Shown here: positions 34,172 to 46,400 of the stretch, one piece after another
How the letters are laid out: the number at the start of each line of letters is the position of its first letter
Numbering within the stretch: position 1 is the stretch's first letter
NCBI RefSeq assembly: GCF_024868665.1
Contig: NC_079905.1
Span: 8,458,754-8,522,753 of the forward strand
From: Triplophysa rosa
Taxonomy: Eukaryota; Chordata; Actinopteri; Cypriniformes; Nemacheilidae
Reading direction: 5' to 3'
Length of the DNA stretch: 64,000 bases
The notes under the pieces: model-generated
What the model was told of the DNA's origin: nothing
What the model saw: the letters and a program-made list of their open reading frames with translations, nothing else
The model's database searches: none
Program-made: the position numbers and the translations under genes

Positions 34172-34387
34172 TCAGGAAACGCCAACATGACTGACGGAAC
34201 GTTTAGCCAATTAAACAACATCATTCCCTACATAAGGCAGTGCTATTGAACCTTGGTAGGCCAATGCACAAAGTTTAAATGAAAAATAAAATGACTGGCA
34301 TATAACTAAACATATGAACGAGAGCAGACGGGGCGCCTGTGCTGGAGCCCAGTCAAGCCCAATGGTAAGTCCGGCCTTGAAAGTGGG

Positions 34388-35799
34388 CGACAAATGCTTT
34401 GACTAACTTAAACGGCGGCGCTACTACTAGCATAGAACGAGTCTGAAAGTCTTGACTGCATTAGCCAGTGCTGTTGCTTGGCGAAAATCTCCAAAAAAGG
34501 ACAAGGGTGCAGCTCATAACTGATGTCTTCCTATAGAATCGTGCAGCTGATTAATAGATGCCCAAGTCGTCATTTGGAGGTTGCATGCAAAGCTGACTGT
34601 TCAAAAATCTGTTAAATGGTCATGATGCCTCTGATGTTATTCATGTATATTGTTATGATCCACATACTGGTCACCGTGGGTGGTCACAACAAAAAAAATA
34701 AAGAAAACTCTCCCTTTAATAAATGCTTGGTCTTTAATATCTTGCTGTCCCTGAAGAGCTACAGGGGCTTGACTTGATATAAAACATTACATTTAAAAAT
34801 AATAATAATTTGATAAGATGAACAGTGAAATGCAACATAAAAAATGTCAGTTCATTAATGTGCCATCCTCCATGCTGTATTCAGCCACTGAGCCACCAAC
34901 GCATCTGAGTGACGTTTAAAAGCTTGTCTCTACACCTGTGGAGCTGCCAGAAATGGGTAGCAATAATTATAAAAACGCTCTCATCATCACATGAGACAAC
35001 CCTCACAGTGTAAGCAAAGAGTTCCTTCATTACACACTGCATGCACTCGCATGTCTTTCCAATGATAAAAAAACCTTCAAAGAAACATGTAACATTATAC
35101 TGACGCCTGACAAAAAATACCACGGGAACAAAAGCGTCAATCTTCCGAACATTAGCAGACCATTTTCATTCAAAGCAAATTGCAGTAAACTAATTATACG
35201 GACCGTTCCCTTCAAGCAACACGAGGTTACGTGGCTATCTCAAGGGCACGATACAGAGAGAGGAAAGCTATGATCTCAATAACTCGCCCGTTCCAGGCTC
35301 ACCCTTATTGAGAATTATTAATGTGGAAACATATTACTGTTGCCATGATGAATATCAAAGTATTCTCACTGCATTTTTAAAGCCGACTGAGACACAAGCA
35401 GAATAAATAAGTGGGCGAGATAAAGAAGCTTAAAGGCAAGGTGTGTCATTTCTTTTCAATGGAAACCCCCCCCATTGCCAGTCCAGTTTAATGCACAGAG
35501 GCGAGCCATTCTTTGCTTTCTGAAATGTATTCTACATTTGTTTGGTTAACATTTAAATTCACAAGCAAATGACAAATGACAAAATAAGAACATTTGTCAG
35601 AGACCTCTGCTTCATAAATACACAACACACTCATTTCAATGGTCTCTATTAATTTTAATTGGTAATAATTCTTAGAATTGCACAAATGACAATGAAGTGC
35701 AGCACAGGGTGCTCGATGTCTGGTCATGCCTTCTTCACGTGAAAAAAATCATTTTTAATCCTATTACTATAAGTACTATGCATTTTTTAATTAGCATAA
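34388..35799. other. Intergenic, nothing recognised
   Basis: TTAAAGGCAAGGTGTGTCATT at about 35430 may be the end of a decayed repeat; a poly-C run follows. Nothing else is recognised. Confidence 0.35.
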
Positions 35800-36240
35800 A
35801 ACTACTGAGAGCTCCTTTAAGAGTAGACAGGAAGCGCACATCATCCATTATTTGTCGCACACAATGACATCTTATTAGAAAGCAATAGAAAAAAACAAAG
35901 CGCAGTCCTAACAAAAGCTTTCTTTAGATGAGCACTCTCTCTGTGCGTATAGCTGCCATTATGAAACTTATGATTCAGATTTATTGCATCAGTGAATATT
36001 ATCAGTGAGATTTTCAAATGCGCCTGCCACAGCTAAAGGAAACGCAGTCGTCTAGCGGGACATCTGCACGGGCGGCTGTATTAACACGAGGACAAAGAGT
36101 AATTAAACAGCAGAAAGAATGGGTCATCTGTATTAATGAACATCTGCTGGTGCAGCAGGAGAGACGGGAAGACCCACATGGATTGAGGAGAGCGGTACAA
36201 GTTCAGAGACGTTCTCTGGAGGAGAGCGTGAAATAAAGAG
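35800..36240. promoter_or_regulatory. Candidate conserved noncoding element
   Basis: Non-repetitive, with ordered TAAT/ATTA-containing words (ATCATCCATTATTTGTCGC, GTGAATATTATCAGTGAG, GAGTAATTAAACAGCAG, TCTGTATTAATGAACATC) and moderate GC. An open frame of 72 codons from 36018 has no homology I know. The look is that of an enhancer. Evidence is texture only. Confidence 0.25.
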
Positions 36241-37687
36241 ATCTGAGCCTCGGTTGCATTTCAGCCACTGCTAGAATACTAAGGAGCGTGATTGCTGTAA
36301 TAAATGAAACGAGGACTGAGCCATTTGGGTTTGAAATTTGACAGAGCAAATAAACAGGTTCATTGCTTTCAAAATAAGTGCCTCTCTCTGGAACATTTTT
36401 GGTGTTGTGTCTATTGTATGCACAATGAGCCAGCAAAAACTTGGCTGCCCTTGATATAAATGTATAATAATGATATAAATAAATACAGTAGCAAACGCAC
36501 TCTAAGTTTAACCACCCGGCAGATACAGTTAAAGCTATTTTATACACACGTTTCCCAGAGGATGTACTGCTAGTACAGGCAGCGTCACACCAAAACAAGT
36601 TTACATTGAGCAAACAGATCTTAGTTCATAAACATAAACTAAGACGAAACAGAATATAGGAGTCTTAAAGGCACACGATGCTGTCTGAAGAGAACCTTTG
36701 TGAACACAATTTGACAAACTTGATTGCATAAGAAAACTTCTGAAAGCCATTTTTTCATTTATTTTCAATAATTGTATCCACGGTGTTTATTTTCATCCTC
36801 AGCTAATGTAAATAATATGCAGTTAATTAATTTGGCATTGAATATCATATTATTCATTGTCGCACAGCCCCGTTTGTTAGTTTATATACAAGTATCCCAT
36901 TCAGCACATTTCTTCTTTAATAAAGCAACATTCAAAGCATAAAAAAGTGTGATATATTCAAAACATCAGGAAAACAATGCTGGAATACTCATTAGAACAA
37001 GCTTGTGTACTGAGGTGTTTACTGATGCAGGAGTACAGAGCATCCCTCTGTTTTACTGTGCATTAGAAGAGAAGGGAGGTCGGTATATGCCAGTGGTGGG
37101 CTCCAATCTGGGCTCCAGATCTGCCACAGGCAGCAAATGAGTGTCAGGAGCTTCCAGTGGAAGGCAATTACTCTTAACAATCCCGCCAGTGGCACTGTGA
37201 AAATTCAAGATAGTCATACCATGGGCCTAACTTTCAGATCCTCTGTACCAGCAGGCACTGGGAGAATTTGCATCAAGAGACTGGAGAGGATTATAAACCT
37301 GTCAAAGAGGATGTTTTTAAATGATCAGGGTAGGTGGGAAGGGCTATCAGAGATCACGTAAGTCAAATAGGTCTTTTAGTTAAATCAATGATGCGACAAG
37401 TCATATGAATGTTTCGTCGCAAGACCAATGAGATTTGAAAATATCGATGTGCCACTATATTTGAACTTGCTACATTGTTTTCTTTCACCATTGATACCCA
37501 CTGAAATCATTTTGATTCGTTTAATGATGGTTGTCACTTTCCAACTCAAAATCTTCCATTGGCATGTTGCATCTACATTTTTCCATCGGCTCGGTTTAAG
37601 TTTTGTGAATTTTACAAAGGCCTGTTGAAGGACTGTTGTCACTAGAAAAACGGGGGTTTCATTTTTTTACAGGGTTTTGAAGCTCAT
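36241..37687. other. Intergenic, nothing recognised
   Basis: Short unrelated ORFs on both strands and no repeat family identified. Confidence 0.35.
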
Positions 37688-38368
37688 TTGTGACCCTGTC
37701 TGTGAAATCCAGTCTCAATATCTAAATATGAAATTTTTTGGATCAGTATTTTTTATTATGTAATACTAATTGGTGAAGTAGTGCCACTAATCAGATAATT
37801 ATGTATAAAAGGCTTAACAAGCAAAGGCTTCCATCTATGCCTTTTTTGGTTGATATGTATTGTTTTGATGTGGAAAGTCGTTTGGTTGTGGAAGTTGTTT
37901 GTGAGAACCGAAATAAATGAGGAGCATCAAAGTAGTCATAGCCATGCGTGTTTATTGCTGTGAATTATAGATTATATGATTGATTATTATTCTAATATTT
38001 ATTAATAATAGTAAAATTAATTATTTTAAATACTGAAATGAATGATTTTACATTTGGCAGACGCTTTTATACAAAGCGACTTACATTGCATTGCATTATA
38101 TAATATTCGTTTCTCACTATGTGCAATCCCCTGGGATCAAACCCATGACCTTGGCATTGCTAGTGCCATGCTCTAACCACTGAGCCACAGGAAAGCATTA
38201 TTGACATTTCATTTCAATTAAAATCATTATACCGAAAGTGCACATTTCAATCTTTGACATGGTCTTACTCAGTCAACATTAGATATATAGAATATTCCTT
38301 ACATTGTGAATAAATCAGTAAATCACAAACAATGACGTTAGCTGGGTTTTCACAGGCAGGGTCACATA
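37688..38368. mobile_element. GTGACC MITE, copy 2, interrupted by a SINE
   Basis: The left end TTGTGACCCTGTCTGTGAAA and the right end GGGTTTTCACAGGCAGGGTC then ACATAA are inverse. The centre is occupied by a reverse-oriented tRNA SINE. The right arm word GCTGGGTTTTCACAGGCAGG also occurs, slightly changed, inside the hAT at 24817-25555. Confidence 0.65.
38044..38196 (-). mobile_element. tRNA-derived SINE, full-length-like, reverse
   Basis: On the minus strand it reads CTTTCCTGTGGCTCAGTGG, TTAGAGCATGGCACTAGC, the B-box region GGGTTTGATCCCAGGGG and then the tail GTCGCTTTGTATAAAAGCG, TCTGCCAAATG. It has the cleanest tRNA-like head of the three copies in this window. Inserted into the GTGACC MITE. 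Confidence 0.8.
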
Positions 38369-39109
38369 AAAGAACATATCATGACTGCATATGAAATATA
38401 CAGTGTTTCGTTTGTGTTCATCTGAATAAAGACGAAAGAAAAAAAGTCACACATCTGGGAATGCATCAGGGTGAGTCAATTATCAGAGAATTTTATCATT
38501 TCATTTGGAGAACCTTTCCTTTAAATTTCCTCCTTTGTCATTTCCACAAATGTATTGTACTGCATAACATGTTAAACTGGCAGCTGCACCAATATGTTGC
38601 ATGATTATAAACCTCATACAGTAACTGAGCATTAAGGTAATTTTATGTCTTTGCAGAGCACCCTTCTGTGTCAGCTTATATTTACAGTAATTATGTTGAG
38701 CACCAGTCATTGGAGTGTCTTTTATATTCATTTTTCAAGACAACCCACAGTGCAGTCGTTTGGTTAGACACCTCGATGCTGGTGTTTCCCATCATTCAGC
38801 ATCAGACTGAAGTGGACATCTCAAAGCTGTTTATGGATCATCCAAGCTAAATTAATCTTCTAGACTCACATTCTTTGTATTGACCTTTTGAATGTCACAG
38901 ACCACAAATAATTGGCTGCGTGTTTTAGATCAGGTTTAGAGGCTATGAAAGGTCACCAGTATCACATGTGATGATGACACGGTCTCATGATGACCAAGAC
39001 ACGGTCTATTAGAATCACGTTACATTTAACCTAACTGTGCACGGAAAGCTTATCTTCACCAGTTCACCTGATTCCACACTAAGTGTTTTGTATAAATAAT
39101 GCTATTTCC
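38369..39109. other. Intergenic, nothing recognised
   Basis: No signature was recognised. Confidence 0.35.
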
Positions 39110-39400
39110 AGGTCAGCCGCAGGTTGTGCAAACAATTGTGTCCCTGTGGAGTGTTTTGAGTGGCGCCACTTAAAGCGCCATTAAGTTTGAAGGGGGCCCC
39201 TGGAGGGCCTCATCATGCTCTTCACCAATAAGCTCATTTATTAATAAATGTTTTGTGAAGCTTTTATTTCATCCTCTGTAATGTATTCAGGCTTGCATTT
39301 TTAATTAGATTTTACCCGGCTTATACCTCAGCATACTGATATTCTGCCAGACGAGAGCATGGGAAGGAATTTTCAGAGGTTTGTCGTCCTAAAAATATAT
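39110..39400. promoter_or_regulatory. Candidate conserved noncoding element
   Basis: Contains GTGGCGCCACTTAAAGCGCC, GGGGGCCCCTGGAGGGCCTC and ATTTATTAATAAATG in a non-repetitive setting, then TTTTAATTAGATTTTACC. Short palindromic words and homeodomain-like sites suggest a regulatory block. No ORF. Inference only. Confidence 0.22.
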
Positions 39401-40559
39401 ATGGCCGTTGTGTCACCCAAAAGGTTTGAACAAAACGTCGGTGAAGTACAGCATTCAGATACGTTCATCGTGCATTTAGAAGTTGTGTTTTTGTTTTAGA
39501 TTCATTTTTTTAGGAAAAAGCCTTCTGCCAGTGAACGACATTAAATGGCTGTAATTTTAAGATTACGTTCTGGCGCAACCGAAAGGAAGATCAGCAAAGA
39601 CAACAGGGGGAGCAGTGCCTAATGAAATGTTTTTTACAGCTGATCTTGCAGTGTGGCACGAATCACGATTCTCTTGATCTGTGCTGCAGCACGCAATTCC
39701 CCTAGAGGAGTTAAGAATTTGAAGTCTGTGACTTCTCCAAAAATCTAGCAAGTGACAGTGAGGTGCATGAGTTCAGTGCTCTAATTTTGGATCTAAATAA
39801 ACGTGGGTTGTTTTGTTTTTCCGAATCTGATTCTGTTTGTTTTCTTGGTGCTGATCTACATTGCGAGGCTCTCTGAGATAAAAATGTACATTTAAGATTT
39901 CCCTGTTGCTAAAGTACGGACATTGTATTATTCCGATTGATGTGAAAATTTATTTATTTAGGGAAGTTTATTTATTTAGTGCCTTCCAATAAGCAATGCT
40001 CCTTGATTCTGTCTGACGTTGCAACATCACATTGAAAAATGTTCCGGTGACATGAAAGGCGGAGAAAATAGTGGAAAACAGTTTGTGAGACAGTTAAACA
40101 AGAGGAAGTAAAGGCAAAACATGAATCTCTTTTTACCAGGCATAACCTTGAATTTCTTTGCTGCTGCTATTTCACCCACATATGTAGCCTGATATATACA
40201 GTACTGACAGAAGGGCAATATAAAGCAATCATTTATTTGTGTTTAAAGGCATAGCAGCTTTACTTGTGTATCATTGAGGTTTAAAGTGACAGTTTTCACA
40301 AAATTTCTCTATATGTTTTATAACAAATGATAGTTAAGTTGGATTTGAACCCACCCTTTGTTCTGGTCATGTCTTTTCTTACCTAATGACAGATGTAACG
40401 TCTAAAAAAACGAAACAAAAGAATAAATAAATAATAAAAGGTATATGACACCCCTGCAAGTTATTTTTATAAAAAGCACATTCTAAACAATGTAGGCCTA
40501 ATACTGTTTTAAATCCCAGTTTGATCCAAGTTGTCCTGAATGTCTAACAGGTGGCAGCA
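39401..40559. other. Intergenic, nothing recognised
   Basis: No signature was recognised. Confidence 0.35.
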
Positions 40560-40745
40560 CTTTCCATACTTCTGATGCATTTATTTCTACACTGAACACA
40601 CTTCTCTGCCTGGCTCGACGGCCCCTCGGAGCCACACCAGCTGGGCGTCTCAGGAGGGCGCTGACTCTATTCATCATTCGGTAATTAGCCGATTAACTCT
40701 ATTAATGAACTCGCTATCCACTGTGATTGAATTGGGAAGGTTCGG
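40560..40745. promoter_or_regulatory. Candidate conserved noncoding element
   Basis: A GC-rich part (CTCGACGGCCCCTCGGAGCC) is followed by closely spaced homeodomain-like sites: CGGTAATTAGCCGATTAAC, CTCTATTAATGAACTCGC, GTGATTGAATTGGGAAGG. This is a plausible enhancer texture, followed by a short (TC)n run at 40754-40770. No direct evidence of conservation. Confidence 0.27.
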
Positions 40746-41024
40746 GATGGAATTTCTCTCTCTCTCTCTCAGCTTCCTTTTTCTAAATGTCCCTCTCTCA
40801 TTAAGATAGTGTGTCAGAAATTAAGGAATAGGAATGTTTTGATGAACAGTGTTGTACTGATGTGTGTGTATTTCTTTAGGGGCATAAAATGAATTCACCT
40901 ACATGTCGCGGTTGTTGTGTTGAACCTATATGAGAACTGTAATACTACATTAATGGAGAGACATTTACAGTAATGTGTGTTATAGTTAAGTAATGTTTTT
41001 TAAGATTGATACTGTTAAAGGGAC
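40746..41024. repeat. (TC)n run and flanking intergenic DNA
   Basis: A TC dinucleotide tract at 40754-40770; the rest is unrecognised. Confidence 0.5.
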
Positions 41025-41566
41025 AATTCACCCAAAAATAAAAATTCTGTCATCGATTACTCACCATCAAGTTGTTCCAAATCTGTATACTGTAAATTTC
41101 TTTGTTCTAAAGAACACAGAGAAAGATATTTGGATGCTTGTAACCAAACAGAATTTAGCCACCATTGACTACACTGTAAACCCTAATAAATTCACAGAAC
41201 TCAAAAATTATTTTGTAACAGATTACACAAAAATATTTTAGTGATGTTTTTAAATGTTTTAAGTTTACAGAAAATAAAAATTACATTTATAGTTGCCTTA
41301 AATGATCTCAATGTTATCTTATAAATATTGATATTCCTCAACTTATAAAAAAAATACAATAGTAGTCAAAAATGTCCCCGAACTGTTTGTTCCTACATTC
41401 TTCAAAAAAAAAAACTTCTTTAGTGTTCAACATAACAAATCAATTTATGAAGCAATTTTTCCTGCTATGGTAGTCAATGGTGGCCAAGAACTGTTTGGTT
41501 ACAAGCATTCTTCCAAATATCTTTCTCTGTGTTCATCAGAACACAAATTGTGAACTGTTCCTTTAA
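41025..41566. mobile_element. TTAA-bounded MITE, copy 4, composite with an extra arm
   Basis: Left arm TTAAAGGGACAATTCACCC to GCCACCATTGACTAC; right arm GTAGTCAATGGTGGCC to GAACTGTTCCTTTAA, with TTAA at both ends. The two arms pair exactly at the inner block. Between them lie 297 bp that include a second, diverged right-arm-like segment (TAGTAGTCAAAAATGTCCCC, GAACTGTTTGTTCC) at about 41360-41450. The right arm also lacks the GGTTTGGAACAA block. So it is a rearranged or nested copy. Confidence 0.75.
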
Positions 41567-41984
41567 ATGGTGTTGCAAAGGCAGCAGTATACTGTACAAT
41601 ATACAATATTATACTAAAGTGGGTCCAAAACTTTACTTTTTTCTGAATGAACACACATAAATTGTCATTCAATTTATTTTATTTTTTCTACGTTGAATTT
41701 TATTTTTTTGATAATTTAATTTCGTTTATTTACACATTATATTACATAAGATTAAATTCAGAAAGTCTTTATAATTGGTATGTTCCTGTTTGTTTTATTG
41801 ACATTATGCACTTGAGCTGTTATTGACTTGCAAAGACTGTGCAAAATGAAAGAACAAACAAGGAATGTTACAAAGAGCATCTTGTGTGATTCAGTGGTAA
41901 GTGTTTTGTGCAGAATCTTAATATTTTTATTTCATATTCTTTTTATTTCTTTTAATTTTATTTTTATTTTAAACATTTTAATTT

Positions 41985-42190
41985 GCCTTTGCATGTTAGG
42001 CAGGCCCAAACACTTTCTGTTTTTAAATCTCATCTTAAAACACATTTTTACAATATCGCATTTAATTCAGTATGAGAGCTGCTTTTTATGTGTTTTACAA
42101 ATGTCTTATTCCTATTATGCCTGTACAGCACTTTGGTAAACACCTGGTGTTTTTAAAAAAGTGCTTTATAAAAACTTCGAGTTGAGTTAA
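41985..42190 (+). mobile_element. LINE 3' end, CR1/L2/Rex1-type, 5'-truncated
   Basis: One frame reads QAQTLSVFKSHLKTHFYNIAFNSV then stop at about 42075, the typical C-terminus of fish CR1/L2/Rex1-type LINE ORF2. The 3' UTR follows with CTGTACAGCACTTTGGTAAA, AGTGCTTTATAAAAAC and a GAGTTGAGTTAAA tail. The 5' boundary is uncertain. It may belong to the same clade as the fragment at 1-1050, on the opposite strand. Confidence 0.7.
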
Positions 42191-42334
42191 ATTCCAGATT
42201 TACAGTGTTCCTCCTAAGAAAAAGTGGGTTTAGATAATGATATCCAATGTAGTCTCAGACCTATAGTCCCCACTGTATCCTGTCCATTAAGAGCTATTGT
42301 TCAAATAATCTCATGAGAGTCACAGCATCCAAAC
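42191..42334. other. Intergenic, nothing recognised
   Basis: Short spacer without a signature. Confidence 0.35.
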
Positions 42335-42700
42335 ATGCCACCCGCTCACCTTCACACGATTGGCATAATTAATTTGTATCCGCCCTCGCAGATCCTGCAA
42401 GAAGCTAATGCATATGAACAGGCCCAGATGTGTCTAAAACCAATATGTCATGCTAAGATATTCAATTATGTCTGTGTTGTGGAGACAGTATTTCTTACAT
42501 TAGCAGTCTGGCATTCATAGGTCATGTGGCGCGTCTGGAATGAAAAAAGAAGATGAATTTGTAATGGCCTGTCACTGAGGGGGGGAATCTAATCACCATA
42601 AGCTGTCAGTGCTAGCAGCTAGCTCTCCGCCCCATTTATATTCATGTCTCATTTGATTGGCATCAGCTCCTCTGGTATTCCCATCATATTCTAACATGTT
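42335..42700. promoter_or_regulatory. Candidate conserved noncoding element
   Basis: Non-repetitive with GATTGGCATAATTAATTTG, AAGCTAATGCATATGAAC, GATATTCAATTATGTC, and CATTTATATTCATGTCTC then ATTTGATTGGCATCAGC. GATTGGCAT recurs at both ends. Octamer-like and homeodomain-like words suggest a regulatory region. Inference only. Confidence 0.25.
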
Positions 42701-43257
42701 GCATCGGCTGCATTCTTCAGACCACTTTTGATGGCCAGAAAAGAACATGCATACCTCTTTCTTTTAATGGCTAATCGGCAAAACTTCGCCAAGGCGTTTA
42801 TCGGTAAAATACGGAGGAACACATCTGACAGGAAATCCCTTGTCAGTGTTGACTGTGTTTCGTCTGCGTGCTTGAAAAGGTTGACATTTCAGAAGCTGAC
42901 TAATGCTTGCACGCCTCAAAAATACCTTTTAACATTACATGTACGTATATGTCAAATACATTGTGAATTGACAGAGTGCTACTTGATGGTAACAACTGAC
43001 ATTTTCTTGGCCTATAAAAATTGAGTTAAAGCACGATCTCCATCCTAATATACAAATGCATAATATACATCTGAAAGGGCTTTATTAACGTTCACATTCT
43101 GCAAATACTGTACACTACCCAAATTTCTGTGTTTTTTTACTTATGATAAACTTTTACCCCAAAATAATCATTTTGGCCTGTCCCGCCTCAGAGGTCTTGA
43201 CAATGTCATAAGACATAATCTGTTTAATATTAATATTTAAAGCTGATTAATATTTCA
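42701..43257. other. Intergenic, nothing recognised
   Basis: A 98-codon plus ORF from 42728 has no recognised domain. Confidence 0.35.
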
Positions 43258-43467
43258 AACTGCAATCTGTAACCTTTTTTAGATAAAAATAAACAAAAAT
43301 CAATTATTGAGCAAGTAGTGTACACAAAAAAACAGTGTTGAAAACTGAATCCGTTCTTTTCCCTGATTCACAATGGACTTCAAGTACGGTACGTAAAGTA
43401 ACCTACAATTTTATGTTTCATACAGAATAGTGATATTAAGGCAAAATTTATAGATTGCAGCTTTAAA
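43258..43467. mobile_element. Short MITE with CTGCAATCTGTAA termini
   Basis: Near the left end AAACTGCAATCTGTAACC; at the right end TTATAGATTGCAGCTTTAAA, which is inverse to it. About 200 bp, non-coding. The left terminus may carry a small rearrangement (AAAGCTGATTAATATTTCA precedes it). Confidence 0.5.
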
Positions 43468-46400
43468 TAATTGTTTAATTTTTACACTCTGTGCCCACAA
43501 ATTGCCAACAAGCGATAAACAAATTTCTTCCACTCACTTGACATTTAAGGTACAACATGTTACACATGTCACGGCATGTTAAAAGTGAATGCGTGTAGAT
43601 ATAAAAGTGCCCAAATATTTTTAAAAGATAATGCAGATTGACTGATAGTTGATGTGCCCTTATATACAGACCATCTTTAGCTCATGAAACATGACAAACC
43701 TTCAAGTCAATCACAGGTCTGTCAATCTGAGTACAACTTCCTTAGGTCAGAGATTGCGACATGGGTCCAACAGTCAGGTCTCTGGGTTAGATTCTATGCC
43801 CAGGTGGTTGGCACAGCATTTCACAGTAGGTGCCAGAGTCACAACAAAACAGAACAGCTCGCCTAAATGCTCTGATTTTACATATTACAAAAGCACAGCT
43901 CAATGAGACAGCCCACAATGCGAGTGCATCACGTGATCAAAATGAGCCTCAGGGATTCTAATGATAGCTTTATAAAAGATGCATACAAAGAACAATCTGA
44001 ATGATTTCAATTCTGAAATAAACTGTAATACTTTTTTTTTAGAAATGACCTTTTTTGTGGTTTAATCTTATCTAATATAATGTAATGTAATATGAAGAAT
44101 TCGCAAAAAACAGATAATTCCGTTTTTAAACATTTTCAAAAATCATGTTTGTATGTCCATTCCAAGTATTATCAAATAAACTGCAGTTGGGTTATTTAGA
44201 TTGAATAACAGAACTAAAAAATACAGCTAACTAACGCAAATAGAACATAACACAATAAAAAACATGATTTTTGATTTTATTAGGAACTGATGTTTTAATA
44301 TATGTAAGGTATAATATTTTCACAAAAAGTATTTTCAATATTATTATTATATTACATTACATTACATTATGCTTTATATAACCTCACATTCCCTTCACAA
44401 ATACTTCATCAACGGCATTAAAAAAAAATCACCATCAAAGCTCGATATATGAGTGAAACACGATTGGTACAAACATTAATGACAAAATGTGTGAATACGT
44501 TTTTATATACTGCTGTCATCTACATCCATTTACATTTTATACATTGTTTTGTTATTTATAAGTATTACAACCAATAATGCGATTTAGGACAAAATAATTG
44601 ACTTCAATATTTGATTCTTTTTTTTTTTTTAAGTCAAAACAAGTGCTTTCTTATTGAAAAAAGGAATGAACAACTTGCTCATTCTAATCTAAGTGAAACC
44701 ATAACACATAAATAATGCAATTGCCAATGTACACATATGTACTGTAATTTACATGGTATGCGCTGCATATTTCTCTTCATCAAAACATCATTTAGTCCAA
44801 TTTGCGTCCTCATTTGAGCAGAAAGTGGAGGCAAATAGGTTCCTCTCAGAGGAAAATGTAAGCATGGTGTAATATGGTGCAGGCGCCCGCAATGATCAGA
44901 GGAAACACTCGCCTATCCAGCAATCACACGTCTAAGCTCATTTCATTCCTCCTCTGGCAGCTCTTGTAATAAGCATCGATTTGCCCGCGTACCTTGTCAG
45001 GAGAGTGAAGTCATCACACGGTAAATGGGGATTTTTGATACGGATAACTGTATAAACGGGGATCGGGTTTTAACATAAACAGCGTGAAGCAGATTGGCCC
45101 TGACCTGATCTGAACCGGAGACGTCGAGACACAACCTGCTGCTCGTAGTGCCAAAGCGATTAGTAAGCCACCACTGAGTTTAGAAGCAACAGAGAGAGAG
45201 AAACAGACAAATATAATCTGGCCTCGCTTTCTATGTACTGTCGTTGAATATGGAGTGGACAGAAAATGGCATCTAAGGGAGTTAGCGGGCCAGCTGTCCA
45301 GGCCGGGAGAATCTGCACGTGCTGGCAGGAGAATAGCTAACAGAAGATCGCCTCCTGGCCACTGTCTGTTTCATCCGCTCTCACTGGGAAGGAGAGGCCC
45401 TTTTCCCTCCGCTACCCTGCTCTGGAAAACATTTGGCTTGCTGCAGATGAGAGTGTGTGAGTAAGAAGAGAATACGAGCACACTTGTGATGTTCATTTCA
45501 CATCAGGATCCCAGAGGATCGTGTGAGAGCACATCAGATGCTACTCCAAGCCAAAGATTTCAGCCTTGATTTTGTAATTCAGTCCTTACACGTATTTGAT
45601 TAATAATGAATAGAAAAGGTTTATGGGTTTGTGGTGTAATCATTCAGGAGGATTGCTCAAGGGCCATTCTTACGTTACTGAAAAAAGAGCTGCTTTTTAA
45701 CTGGAGAACAGACATTATTGGTCTGCGTAGGAAAACACGCTTTTCTTTGTATCATAAAAACTTTAGTAGATAACTGTGGAGGACGAGTGAATGTTATCTG
45801 CGTTTCATGAACATTCTCATTTGTTCGGGTTGGCATGGACCCAAATGCCTTTGAGAACTCGTAAAGGGGCTGTATCATTTTTATTATTTCATTTTTCACA
45901 AGGTTCACTTGTTATATTTGTAGAGGTGCTGTAAAAATATTTATAAAGTCTGAAATGAGTCAGGATTCGTCATAATACCAGAACAAAAAGTAAGGTTTTG
46001 GCCTCATAACTCACAATCCTTCGGAATCATCTAGATATCCTGAAGACTTATTTATGGCGTGAAATCTCCAAACATGATAAGTAAGTAAAAATGACAAGTA
46101 AGAACAGTTGGTAAAAAAAGTTTTGTATGCTGCCAGTTTTGTAGTACTTTTATATACAGTATTTATTCATCCAAAGAGACGTTATTAGCAAGTTTTCACA
46201 ACCTTGTTTCCAATCTGCAGTCTGGGTTTAAATGCTTATATTTGAAAATGGTCTCATCACGTTGGTCTTACACTAACTTTTGCTAAAAAATCCATAGAAT
46301 CCGTGGCGTGTAAGTTATGTAAAATAAATGTCCTGTGAGAGCAGAATACTATTGAACTCCCTTAGATAGCAGTCTCATTAGTTATTTAAGCACATAATTA

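Larger units (their letters stand above)
32272..34379 (-). mobile_element. 2.1-kb hAT element with AAAGTGGG duplication
   Basis: AAAGTGGG flanks both sides (32264-32271 and 34380-34387), an exact 8-bp duplication. The ends CAGGGCCGGACTTA and TAAGTCCGGCCTTG are inverse with 13 of 14 matches. The minus strand near the right end has a basic ORF starting MADKRNRSAAVKENRKRR, which looks like the N-terminus of a repeat-encoded protein, so the minus strand is the likely sense strand. Most of the coding region is lost or replaced, and another repeat piece lies inside at 32705-32915. Confidence 0.88.

Noticed and set aside
38044..38196. Possible tRNA gene on the minus strand
   Set aside because: The tRNA-like head is followed by the SINE-specific tail and sits inside a MITE.
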